DNA of 64,000 bases from Cycas panzhihuaensis (taxonomy: Eukaryota; Cycadophyta), in assembly GCA_023213395.1 (NCBI GenBank), contig CM041465.1:155317741-155381740 (forward strand), written 5' to 3'. The notes beneath the pieces are model-generated. The model was not told where the DNA came from, did not search any database, and saw nothing but the letters and a program-made list of their open reading frames with translations. The number at the start of each line of letters is the position of its first letter. Within the stretch, counting starts at the first letter, position 1. The translations under genes and the position numbers were made by a program. Positions 12,875 through 26,060 of the stretch are shown in pieces.

Positions 12875-13186
12875 TATTGGAATATTATTTGCATTTCCAA
12901 CGAATGTAAAGTGGGCCTAATTATGAGTAAAATATTCTCAATATTAGAGAGTGACAAATGTAATAATGTAATTATATTATGGTACTTGAGATCTATAAGT
13001 ATAGATCAAAGTTAATCTATAATATATAATGTTAGCTTTATCAAAATGTAAATATAATATTATTTTAGTGGGATTTAACTGTAAGGATGTCCCATGATAA
13101 TTCTAATATTTCATATGTTTGTTTCTTCTTAGATCTACTTCGTGTAAAAGATTTTATCAACCTACCTATATAGGTGTTTCCTAACA
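12875..13186 (+). repeat. Element 1 5' LTR
   Basis: Starts tattggaata (ancestral TG now TA) and ends cctaaca. It is aligned with the 3' LTR by the shared blocks taaagtgggcctaattatg, aatgtaattatattatgg and atcaaaatgtaaatataat. Confidence 0.85.
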
Positions 13187-13198
13187 TGGTATAAAAGT
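13187..13198 (+). promoter_or_regulatory. Element 1 primer binding site (decayed)
   Basis: tggtataaaagt directly follows the 5' LTR. It differs from the Copia-type TGGTATCAGAGC at three positions. Confidence 0.6.
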
Positions 13199-13765
13199 AT
13201 TGTAGGATATACACAGATGGAGAATTATTGTCTAGATTATTTAATCATTGGTGCTAGGTTATGCTAGCTTGCCTTGAGTGGATTAGCATGTCTTACAACC
13301 CTGTAAACTACCATAGAGGTGTAGATGATTATTGGAGGATCTTAGAAGCCTTATGTCTCTATTTTATAGGATTTCAATGCCCTACAGATGTGTGTGGATA
13401 AGTAGAAGGTGATCTGTAGCCCTAGTTACTCTATTGCTAGCCATAGGATCTTATTTTGAGCCTACTGAAGGTGTCAAATTCTTGTTTGATGGTGCCACTA
13501 AGTTTGCAAATCCCCAGGATTGTGTGGAGGTGATTTTGACATTTATTTAGTAATTAAGATGTGTTTGAGGCCACCCATATGTGGAGAGATGTCGTACACC
13601 TTATTACAGATGATTGCCAACCCTTTATTGATAAGTGGGAGAGTATAGAGTCTCTGTGAGGCTATTGTAGAGCTGTGAGATGAAAAAAATGGTAATATAG
13701 AGGTATGCTTATTATTTGATCACTTGCTTGATATTTAGGATTCATTTCCCAGATTTAGTCACAGT

Positions 13766-13766
13766 A

Positions 13767-13799
<33 letters not shown>

Positions 13800-13826
13800 T
13801 ACACACACACACATACACACACACAT
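13766..13826. repeat. Compound (TA)n(CA)n microsatellite
   Basis: About 12 TA units run directly into CA/CATA units inside Element 1. Element 2 has no equivalent at the corresponding site, so it arose after the two copies separated. Confidence 0.95.
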
Positions 13827-16646
13827 AGATGTGTATTAAATTATTCGTCTACCTATATATGATCTACCTGTGTGATTATATTTAATCACGGGTTTAATAT
13901 TATTTTAACCACCCATTATTATATTTTGCACTCTCTATGATTAATACGATTAATATTTTTAGTTGTGATAATAATGTAGTTGATTGTGATGATATGTCAC
14001 TGTATTTGATTCAATTACAGCCAAATATTTATTATGTCACCCTTATAATATCTATATGTGTGTGATATATTAAGTCACCTAAGTTATATTGATGCTTGTG
14101 TAATGAGTTACATATTTGAAGTTGTCCTTTAAAGTCTATCATCTATTTGATTTTCTCAATCACATTTTGATTTGTATAAATTATTTTTTATTTATATAAA
14201 GGTTGTGCCATTGCATATTTATTTGATGCACTTGCCCATGGAGTATTAACAAATCACACTACCTAATATATCAACATATTGATTATATATCATTTGTGAT
14301 ATATTTTTAAATTATTTACATTGATATATTTTGTCAATGTTATTTGATATATTGAAGCCATTATTCCATAAAGTCACCTAAATAGAGTGTATTAAGTCAC
14401 ATTGACTTAATACAAAGACATTTTTTAATGTATTAAGTAAGGGCATAGTATATATATTATGTGACCTTTGATACATTAAAGAATTGCCCATTAATAGTCA
14501 TATACAATTTGTTATTTATCCTTTCACCATGTTAAAGTTATCTTTAGATCATTAAGCTTGATATAGTATTTACTACAAGTGGGCATATGTATTGTATTAT
14601 GTGTCATGTTATGGGAATCTTGTATTAATGATATGATGGCAATCTAGAATAAAGAACTCTCTTAATTAGTGGTGTTTGGCATATATAAGGTGATGTGAGG
14701 TGACATTGAGTCATGTTGATATGAGTGTTTTGGCACTCTTAATTGGTGATATATTGGTTGGTGATTTGAGGAGAAGAGAGTGTATTAAGCATGCTTCATT
14801 GTGGGTGAAGATAGTGATATGAGGCAAAGGTATACTTGTTGTGTGTGAGTTACATGGCAAGTTAATTAGGTGAGAATGGGTAAGATGAGGTAACAAGTTA
14901 CCTCTCTGAATATGATTTATGTGAGAGAGGGTTGATGGGTGAGATAGGGTCTGAGAGGGTAAGAAGGACAAGTTGAATGAGATAATCTAGCTATAAAATG
15001 AAGAAAGCTTTATTACTATTTTAGTATGACATAAATTATTGCACAAAGTTCATATATATGTGATTTATTCAATGAAATGGTGTGTTTTATTCATGATGTA
15101 TATTTGAGTTCTACTACATCAAATATGTATGAGGTGATAAAGAGGTTTAGAATTTGTTGTTTGTATGAGTGGTTATAATTTATAATAGATTGTTATACCT
15201 TGCTAGTTGGAGTGATGATAGCTTAAGGATTTATGGCTTGATTTGATGTTGGTTTAGTATGTATGCATATATGAACAAGTCTAATATAGAACTCAAATAG
15301 AGTGTTTGATGAATTCAAAGTGTGAATGCAAAAGTATATGACAAGATGCCTTAAAAATTAGTTATTCCTTTATTACGGTATGAAATAAGAGTTGGTTGTC
15401 TTGTGTATCCCTCTTAGATTAAATTACAAGTACCATGATATAAATGAGGAGGTTCGGTGCATCGTATGGTTTGCCTCCTATAGATTTATGGTAGAGCTAT
15501 AGTAGATAAGCATTAAGCATCTTATTAAAGTTGTTCATGGCATATATTCCCCTTGTTCTATGTGTTAGACTAGTCAAAAGGTTGCGATTTGATTCTGGAG
15601 GTGCATTAGAGTCCACACATCTTAGACGAACATCATAGCAGTAGGATTGTAAGAGTTTGAAGCCTATGGGATTATTTAGCTTACAAATAGTGTGATATAT
15701 AAAGGGGAAGCATTATGATTACTCCAGATATCAATTAATAAGTTTATGATATATTATGTTGAGTGTCATCTAATTACATGTTTATCCTTTAGTTCTTCAC
15801 ATTTTTGAGCTGATATTAAATAGTTGTAGAGGTTTATTTACCTAACATTATATTTGTTCAGAAGTAGGACTTAGTGAAAGATTGATGAGGAGGAGTTATT
15901 AGATGAAGAGACATAGATTATAACCCCATGTTCCATTGATGGTTAAAGACATATAGGATAATTGAAGATCAAGGATTAGCATTCTAGTCAAATCTTATGA
16001 TAGATACCAATGTTCTAATAAGTGTAGATTCATAATGGAAAGTTGTATTAGAGGAGTGTTATTTGGGATTTGGGTCCCTTATCTCTAAGGAAAAAACCTA
16101 GTTGGTTTACAAGTTGGTAAGACTTGTTACGTAGGAGATTTCATGTAAAAGAAGGATTTGGGTATGAGGAGACATTTATAGTAGTCTCTATGTTTATTGA
16201 TCCATTTGATCTTTACTTTAGTAACTTCAGATAGTTAGGTGTCATATCAAATGAATGAGATGATAGTGTTATTTAACAAAGACTTGAATAGGAGATTCAC
16301 ATGGCTTAAGTGGCTCAACCTCTTGGTTTAGTAAAAGGAATATGACTGAGTTTTATGGACAAAGTATTAGGTGTAAAGAGAGTTGTATAGTTGTAGGGAC
16401 TATTAGAGTCACATCCAAAAAATTAAGCACATACGAGGTATACAACCATTACATCCAATGACATATCAACTTAAGGAAGATATAGGTTAAAGTTTGTCCA
16501 AGTGGATATTAACTTGTGGATGTGTTCACCAAGCTCTAACTAAAGATGCTACATTAACGTTCGTGCATATTGGGTAAGGTTATCCTTTAGAGGGAATATA
16601 TTGCCAAGGATAAACCTTGATACCCCACATTTATATTAAGAGGGAA

Positions 16647-16972
16647 TGTTAAAATATTGTATGCATTATTGACTAATATAAAGTGGGCCTAATTATGTAC
16701 CTACTTATAAGTAGAATATTCTTGATATTAGTGAGTTGATAGATTTAATAATGTAATTATATTATGGAATTTGAGATATATAAATATAGATCAAAGTCCA
16801 TCTATAATGTACAATACTAGTTTTATCAAAATGTAAATATAATATTATTTTGGTGGCTTTCTACCTCTAAGGGTTTCCCAGGATAATTTTGGTGTTCCAT
16901 ATATTTTTTCCTACTTAAATCTACTTTGTGTGAAAGATTCTATCAACTTGCTTACATAGGTGTTTCCTAATA
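16647..16972 (+). repeat. Element 1 3' LTR
   Basis: Starts tgttaaaata and ends cctaata (ancestral CA now TA). It is followed by ggagt, the diverged TSD copy, and then by the resumed 5' LTR of Element 3. Confidence 0.85.
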
Positions 16973-16977
16973 GGAGT

Positions 16978-17424
16978 ATGTGATATTTTTATATATTTAA
17001 TATTTAATATATTGTTGTGGACCTATACAAAATCTTACTCACCAAAAGTATTAATAGATATAATATACATGATTATTTATATAAACATCCTATTAGATGA
17101 TGATGAGGCTCAAGAGATATAATAGGGTATTCATAAGGTGACGTATGCATAAATATATATATATATACCACTTAAAAACTTGATAAAGGATTAAGAAAGG
17201 AAGATTGACTTAGAGATATAATCATTTGATATCATAAAGAGTAGCTTTGAACTCCAACCTTTCCCCATAGTTTTTTTCACATTATTATCTCTCTTATAGT
17301 GTATGCTTTAATTCATGTTATTACTTGATATATTAATCTTACATTTATGATTTATGCATATTTCTCATGATATGATCAATTCATTGTACTTCTTTAATAT
17401 ATTTATATTATTCATAATTAGAAC
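16978..17424 (+). repeat. Element 3 5' LTR, middle piece
   Basis: Aligns with 24351-24820 in the 3' LTR through shared blocks such as caaaatc, atttatataaacatc, gatgatgaggctcaagagat and gatatattaatcttaca. Element 2 cuts it at 17424. Confidence 0.85.
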
Positions 17425-17748
17425 TATTAAAATATATGACCATACCACCTAATGTAAAGTGGGCCTCCTATTTTTATGCCTAATTATGTGGAGGAATATC
17501 CTTGATTATGGTGATCTAATGGATGTATTTATAGTTATATTTGGCACTTTAGATCTATAAATATAGATCAAAGTGCATCCTTGTAATATATCATTTTTTC
17601 ATAATGTGAATTATTATTCATTTGTGGGTTTTCACTAATAAGGGTTTCCCACAGTAATATGGTGTCCCATGTGATCTACTTCTGCTTGTTATCTTTCTGA
17701 TGTGAAAGATCCTATCGATCTTGTGTGCTTCAGTTGTGTTTTCTAACA
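17425..17748 (+). repeat. Element 2 5' LTR
   Basis: Starts tattaaaata (TG mutated to TA) and ends ttttctaaca. It is directly followed by the primer binding site. Confidence 0.92.
17552..17569 (+). promoter_or_regulatory. TATA box inside an 18-bp palindrome, Element 2 5' LTR
   Basis: gatctataaatatagatc is a perfect inverted repeat (arms gatctata/tatagatc around aa) that contains a consensus plant TATA box, tataaata. It is identical in the 3' LTR (21625-21642) and nearly so in Element 1. It probably marks the LTR promoter, although transcription is inferred, not seen. Confidence 0.6.
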
Positions 17749-17760
17749 TGGTATCAAAGC
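17749..17760 (+). promoter_or_regulatory. Element 2 primer binding site
   Basis: tggtatcaaagc matches the Copia-type TGGTATCAGAGC at 11 of 12 bases and abuts the LTR end. Confidence 0.8.
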
Positions 17761-20700
17761 ATGTAGGTCATACATAAGTAAATGAATGTTGTTGGTAGTC
17801 CAATCGATAGTGTCAGGTCATATTGGCTTGCCCTTAGTAGAGTGGTATGCCTGATGACCATGCAAAATAGCCATGATAGTGCAGATGATCGTTGAGGATC
17901 CTGGGAGCCCTCTATCCATTATTTGTAGGTACTTTGAACTACATAGAGGTGTGTGGATGAGCATTGACTCCATTGCCAGCCATGTGAGTGTCGTTTGAGC
18001 CTGCCAAAGGTGTTAGATTCTCATTTGACATTGCCACTGAGTTTGCATATTATAGAGTTGATTGCCAACCCTCTCTTACTGGTGGGAGAGTGAAGAAACC
18101 TTAATGAGGATGTTGTAGAGCCATGAAATAATATTATATGGCATCAAAACAAAGGTATACTCATTAAATATTCACTCGTTTGGTATTTTAGGGTTTTGTC
18201 ATACTCTTGTATATACACTGCTAAGTATGCATGATATATATATTGCCACTTAATTAAACGTGGTGATATGTAAACCCTGCATATGATTGATTGTAGTTTG
18301 CATGTGATTTGTTTCCTATAATATTGATCACCATGTCTGTCCACTAAAATTTTATCTAGTGTGTGATTATGGATATATTCTGGGTGAAATTATTACATGT
18401 TACGTTGCTTTATTACCCAAAATGAATATTTTGTTTGCCCATTAATAAATACATTGATTGGTAATGTATTTGAGCTTCCCTCACATGTTGTTATGATATT
18501 GATGCCCATGAGATTTTGTTGCTCAACTACTTTATTTACTCGTTGGGTGTCTAATTATCCAATTTCCAGTTGCGTCTGTTCATCGCATGATGAGTGTGTT
18601 CATATAAGGTCACCCCTGCATTTGTGTGTTAGTAGCTAAGCATGATTATATTATCACCTATCTACATGGATCTATGTGCAATCTACATGAATATAATCTT
18701 AGCCTTATGAATTTGTAGTTGTTGGTCATCCATTTAAAGTAATTGTTCATATTATTATGTTTACCCATGATAAAATCGTGTTCACTCCTTGATGGATAAG
18801 TAGTTTGCCTTATGTGTTTTTCACCCTGTATGTGATATATGAATATCTTTCATATTATGGTCATTGCCATAGTTGTATTGACATTACATCACTAATGGCA
18901 GTGAGTTGATGTTGCAGCCACCATCATCGTTGCCTATTTTTTTTGTCACCTATTTTATCTTCGCCATTGTACATGTGATGAGTTGATCGTCTGGCTGATG
19001 TCACAGTCGATATGTATATTTGGCACTGTCGTCTGATAAATTTGACTATGATCCACTGAGTTTACCATGTATTACCATCATCGTTTATGCAAAGGTTGAA
19101 GTGATTTGATCATTATTCAAGTTTCTTGCCCTTTGATTTAATAATAAATGCTTTATTAAGCTATGTGTTGATGTAACATCCGCCCTTCATACACTCTCAC
19201 CAATATTCTTTATCAATCATTTTTATATTTGAAGGTGCCTTTTATTAATTCACCTTATTTATAAAGTTGTATTACTTTTATGAATACCTTGATATATTTA
19301 GAGTTACTCAATATACTAGGTTATCATTTGATGTCTCGTTTGGTAATTGTACTTTGACATTTTTGATAAGAGTATGTATATTTTCAAGTAGCCTAAATAT
19401 ATTTTATAAGGTTTCATATTGATATATGGTGAATAAGGCAACTTTATGGTATGGCGAAGTGATGAATCTTAAGTGATGTTTGAGACTCTCTTGCATGCGA
19501 TCGTATGAGAGAATTGTTAAGATGGTGTCAATGGCAAAGCAAGTGGTTACTAGTCCTTGTTGTATGTGACTATATGACAAGGTTTAATGGGTGACATAAG
19601 GTGTGCTTACGAGGTGAAGTTGGCAACAATCTAACCTTTTTGCATATGAGATACATAAGAGAGGATTGAGGGCATGTATGAGGGTAAAGATGGGCAATTT
19701 TGATATGGTGATGTGATACTTGTTGCATGTGTGTTAATGGCAAGATTGGGTAAAAATTCGGTAGGTTTTATGAGTGAGACTAAGGGAAAACTTGGGTGTG
19801 TTTGAGGACAAGTTTGAGGGTAATGATGGACAAGAAAGGGTGAAGTTTGAGTGAGATACCTTAATTGCAACTTAATATAAACTCTGTTACTGTTTGAGTG
19901 TGGCATTGATCATTACATAAAATTCATGGTTTATGTGATTATTTAGTGAAATAAGTGTGATTTATTCATGGTATACATTTGAGTTCTATTACATCAAATT
20001 TATATGAGGTGATGATGTTTAGAATTTACTTGTATGAATGGTTGTTGGACCATTATACGTTTCTAGTTGGAATGTTAGCATGAGGTGTGTGGCCTGTTTT
20101 GATGCTAGTTCAACATGGGTACATATTTGAACAAGTCTGATATGGAACTGAGATAATGTGCTTGATAAATTTTAAGTGTTATTGGAAAGGTCTAAGATGA
20201 GATGCCTTAAAATCAGTTATGCTTTGTCATGGCATATACAGTTGGCCTGTAAGGTTACATTGTAGGTGAATATCATGATGTAGATGGTGAGGTTAGTGCA
20301 TGTTTTGGTTTTGCCTCCCATGGTTTGATGGCAGAAACTGTAGCAAACAGGTATGGGTACCCTTGTTGTGAATATTTATGGCATGATTTCCCCTCATGTG
20401 TTTTGTGTTTGGACCAAGTTATATGCCTTCTACTTATTTCCCTTCATGCATTAGAGTGCACACATCTTAGACAAAGATTACAGTAGTAAGATTGTAAGAG
20501 TTTAGAGCCTATTAATTGTTTAGCTTACAAATAGTTTAATCTAGAGGGGAAATTCATTGTGATCAGTCTAGATGTTATAGAGTTATTGACATATCATATT
20601 GAGTGTCATTTAGTTACAGATTGCAGCAGTAAGATTGCAAGAGTTTGGAGCCTATTAATTATTTAGCTTACAAATAGTTTGATCTAGAGGGGAAATTCAT

Positions 20701-21497
20701 TGTGATCAGTCTAGATGTTATAGAGTTATTGACATATCATGTTGAGTGTCATTTAGTTACAAGTTTTATCCTTCATTACTTTACTTTTCCAAGTCATTAT
20801 TCAGCAGGTGTGAAGGTTTGTTTTCCTAACATTGTGCTTGAGATGGAAGTAGGATTTAATGACAGATTGATTATGAGGAGTTATTAGATGATGAGGCATG
20901 GATTGCAGCCCTAATTTCTATTAACAGTTGAAGACCCACAAGATGATAGAAGATCATGGATCAACATTCTAGTCAAAGCTTGAGATAGATACCAATGTTC
21001 CAGTGAGTACAAATTCACGATGGAGTGTTGTATTGAAATAAGTACTTTAGTAAGCTTGTTGCATAGGTGGTCTCTAGCAAGAAGAAGGATTAAGGTATGA
21101 TAAGATATTTAGCACTAGTCTCTATATTCATTAGTCCATTTGATCCTTACTTTAGTAACTTCAAATAGTTAGGTATTATATCGTATCATATTAGTGTTAT
21201 TTAATGAAGACTTCAAGAGGCAATTCACATGGCTTAAGTGGCTCATCCTCTTGGTTTAGTCAAAGGAATATAGTTGAGTTGAATGGATGAAGTGTCAGGT
21301 ATAGAGAGAGTTGTATGGTTGTAGGTCTGTTGGAGCATTTCCAAAGGATTGAGCACATACGAGGCATTCCACCGTTACATCCGAGTGAAAATCACTACAT
21401 CAATGTTCATTCATATTAGGTTGGGTAAGGTTATCCTTGAGAGGGTATTTATTCTCAATGATAATCCTTTTTGCCCCACATTTACATTAAGAGGGGA
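17761..21497. other. Element 2 internal region, non-coding
   Basis: No gag or pol motif is seen on either strand. Blocks are shared with Element 1 in order, for example gattgccaaccct near 18060, ggcttaagtggctcatcctcttgg near 21232 and ttgcatttac-like ends. A tandem duplication lies at 20477-20762. Confidence 0.7.
20477..20762. repeat. 143-bp tandem duplication in Element 2
   Basis: Two adjacent copies (20477-20619 and 20620-20762), each containing cagYagtaagattg, gcctattaatt, gatctagaggggaaattc and gacatatcat. Only a few bases differ. Element 1 carries one copy (about 15640-15785), so the duplication is specific to Element 2. Confidence 0.85.
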
Positions 21498-21821
21498 TGT
21501 TAAAATATGTGACCATACCACCTAATGTAAAGTGGGCCTCCTATTTTTATACCTAATTATGTGGAGGAATATCCTCAATTGTGGTGACCTAATAGATGTA
21601 TTTGTAGTTATATGTGGCACTTTAGATCTATAAATATAGATCAAAGTTCATGCTTGTAATATATCATTTTGTCATAATAGGAATTATTATTCATTTATGG
21701 GTTTTCACCCATAAGGGTTTCCCATAGCAATATGGTATCCCATATGATCTGCTTCTGCTAGTTATCTGCCTGATGTGAAAGATCCTGACGACCTTGTTTG
21801 CTTCAGTTGCATTTTCTAACA
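21498..21821 (+). repeat. Element 2 3' LTR
   Basis: Starts tgttaaaata and ends ttttctaaca with intact TG...CA. The same length as the 5' copy. Confidence 0.92.
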
Positions 21822-21826
21822 AGAAT

Positions 21827-21866
21827 ATTCTAATATGGTATTAGAGTTAAATTCTAAATTTTAACA
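21827..21866 (+). repeat. Element 3 5' LTR, last piece
   Basis: attctaatatggtattagag through ttttaaca matches the end of the 3' LTR at 24827-24866 (attctaatatagtatcaaag through cttaca). Confidence 0.8.
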
Positions 21867-24341
<2,475 letters not shown>

Positions 24342-24866
24342 CATTAGAATATGTAGTATTTGAACATGTCTAATATTTGATGTATTATTGTAGACCCATA
24401 CAAAATCCCACTTACTAAAAGTATTGATAGATATGATATATATAATTATTTATATAAACATCATATTGGAGGATGATGAGGCTCAAGAGATATAATAAGC
24501 TATATATGAGGTGGCATATCTATAAATAAATATATACCCCTCTTGAGAAACTAGGAAATAATTGAGAAATAGAGATTGACTTGGAGATGTAATTATTTAA
24601 TATCATAAAGAGGAGCTCCCAATTCCAACCTTCTCCTATGGTTTTTTTTGCATTAAGTTTTCCACATATAAATATGTTATGTCACTTATGATGTATGCTT
24701 TTTATGTTTATATTTTATGTTATTGCTTGATATATTAATCTTACATACATAATTTATGTATATTCCTTATGATATAATTAATTCATTATACCTCTTTGAA
24801 ATGCTTCTAGTATACATAATAAGTATATTCTAATATAGTATCAAAGTAAAATTCTAAATTCTTACA
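24342..24866 (+). repeat. Element 3 3' LTR
   Basis: Starts cattagaata (ancestral TG now CA) after the purine tract and ends cttaca, followed by TSD tgtca. Confidence 0.87.
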
Positions 24867-24986
24867 TGTCAAAGGTTTATAGGTGAGTAGAAATTAAGAG
24901 TAATACCTTTGAAGATAGTGCATGTTAATCAACCTTTTGAAAAATAGAAGTTAGATTTTATAGGTCTTACAAATCCACCTCTAAGT
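24867..24986 (+). pseudogene. Gypsy A integrase, second piece
   Basis: The frame resumes as CQRFIGE, then KLRVIPLKIVHVNQPFEK, KLDFIGLTNPPLS. This is the end of the zinc finger and the entry into the catalytic core; the first catalytic aspartate is in LDFIG. A tag stop replaces an expected tryptophan (FEK*KLDF). The piece ends at taagt, the TSD of Element 4. Confidence 0.87.
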
Positions 24987-25340
24987 TTTTAGAAATTAAT
25001 CACAGCTCTGATGCCATGTTAGAATTTACTAAAGTAGCAGATAAATGCATATAACTCAAGCCATATTCAAAATACACTACTAAAATAGCATTGCATTAAT
25101 CCATTGTGAAGAGAGTACAACATGATTTCCAATATATGGTAGTGTTGATGAATACTAGGGTTTAGAACCCCATAGAATATATACTTTGAGGAAGGAGGGA
25201 AACCTCCTTAACCTCCAATTCAAAATAATATAAAATAATAACTATGTACAATAAAGTAATCTTATCCTAACTTACCATTAAGATGTATGTACTCACATGT
25301 TTTTAAGATGGAATCTAGGTGAGGAACATTAAGCCCATGA
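24987..25340 (-). repeat. Element 4 3' LTR
   Basis: On the plus strand it runs from ttttagaaatt to agcccatga; both termini are mutated from TG and CA. It carries the conserved gaggaaggagggaaacctcc and ctagggtttagaaccc blocks shared with 29593-29946. Confidence 0.87.
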
Positions 25341-25353
25341 TACTCCCCCTTAA
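25341..25353 (-). promoter_or_regulatory. Element 4 polypurine tract
   Basis: Minus strand ttaagggggagta directly before the 3' LTR. It is the expected primer for second-strand synthesis. Confidence 0.7.
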
Positions 25354-25399
25354 TGTTCATCGTGTTTGTCTTCTACTTCTCCTTCAACTTGCGGTATAG

Positions 25400-26060
25400 A
25401 TGTTTTAGGAATACTTTAAAAAAATAATTGTACCCATGTCTTGTAACTTCATCATCAACTTTAAAGTGATCTTTAATTTATACCATTATCTTTTCCATAT
25501 AATCTTCAATATTTTGTAGTCCAAATATAGGTGTGAGTTGCTTCAAATAAATATGAGTGCCTCCATCTTTGAGTCAATCCTTTTGATGAGAGTCAACTAG
25601 GTCAAATATAGATGTAGCTTCATCAAATGCATCATTATGTTCATCAATTTTATTAGAATATTTAGCATTATATGTCACATTAGACTTTTCATTAAGAAAT
25701 ACCTATTATATCATCTGTCTTATATAAAATACATCATTAATATAGTTAAATTTACTTAAATCAAAAACTTCTCCCATATAAAGTGAATTGAGAATATCCT
25801 AAATAAATTTAGATGTGGTTATATCACAAACATGGGTAAGTACATTATCATCTATGGTATAAAGCATTAGTGCTAGGACTTCATTATTCTTTTTAAAATT
25901 TTCTCTAAAATCTAATTCATTTATTAGGTAACCATATTCTACAAATTTTTAAAGTCATTTATAATAAAGTGTGATTTTAACATATATCTCCAAATCTTAA
26001 AATTTATTTCATCAAATATGAGAAACCTAGTTTTAATATCATTCATAGCCATTGCAATCA
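25400..26060 (-). pseudogene. Element 4 gag remnant (Copia UBN2-like)
   Basis: From a minus-strand ATG near 26050 the sequence reads MAMNDIKTRFLIFDEINFKI, WRYMLKSHFIIND, then after a frame change YGYLINELDFRENFKKNNEV, LALMLYTIDDNVLTHVCDIT. This is the pattern of a Copia gag (UBN2/DUF4219 type), with the W in KIW and the Y/F-G-Y, NNEVLAL positions. The frame remains partly open to about 25400, but no zinc knuckle, protease or pol follows; the 3' LTR comes next. At about 200 codons it is shorter than a complete Copia Gag. Stops replace some expected Q/W codons. Confidence 0.65.

Larger units (their letters stand above)
13187..16646. other. Element 1 internal region, non-coding
   Basis: No recognisable gag, protease, RT or integrase on either strand. 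It shares blocks with Element 2's internal region in the same order, so it is a conserved element body rather than random fill. It is rich in short TGAT/ATTAAG motifs around 13850-14500. Confidence 0.7.
12875..16972 (+). mobile_element. Element 1: non-coding LTR element (LARD-like)
   Basis: 5' LTR 12875-13186 (312 bp), 3' LTR 16647-16972 (326 bp), TSD ggaat/ggagt (12870-12874 and 16973-16977, one mismatch). A primer-site-like tggtataaaagt follows the 5' LTR and a purine run agaggga precedes the 3' LTR. About 3.46 kb of internal DNA holds no gag or pol that I can recognise. It is clearly related to Element 2 in LTR and in internal blocks (for example tttgcaaat near 13501, gattgccaaccct near 13611 and caagaggt-type blocks near the 3' end). 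It was inserted 9 bp inside the 5' end of Element 3. By structure it fits large retrotransposon derivatives (LARDs) moved by another element's enzymes. Confidence 0.85.
17425..21821 (+). mobile_element. Element 2: non-coding LTR element (LARD-like)
   Basis: 5' LTR 17425-17748 and 3' LTR 21498-21821, both 324 bp. TSD agaac/agaat (17420-17424 and 21822-21826, one transition). Primer site tggtatcaaagc at 17749-17760 and purine tract agagggga at 21490-21497. The LTRs differ at about 32 of 324 positions by my hand count (about 10%), so the insertion is old. The 3.75-kb internal region has no recognisable protein. It is a sister of Element 1 and sits about 456 bp into the same 5' LTR of Element 3. 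Total length is 4397 bp. Confidence 0.9.

Noticed and set aside
14711-14971. 86-codon minus-strand frame in Element 1 (and 19631-19906 in Element 2)
   Set aside because: Low-complexity H/S/T/P composition with no family; the two frames lie at comparable places in sister elements but do not align convincingly as protein, so I treat them as chance.
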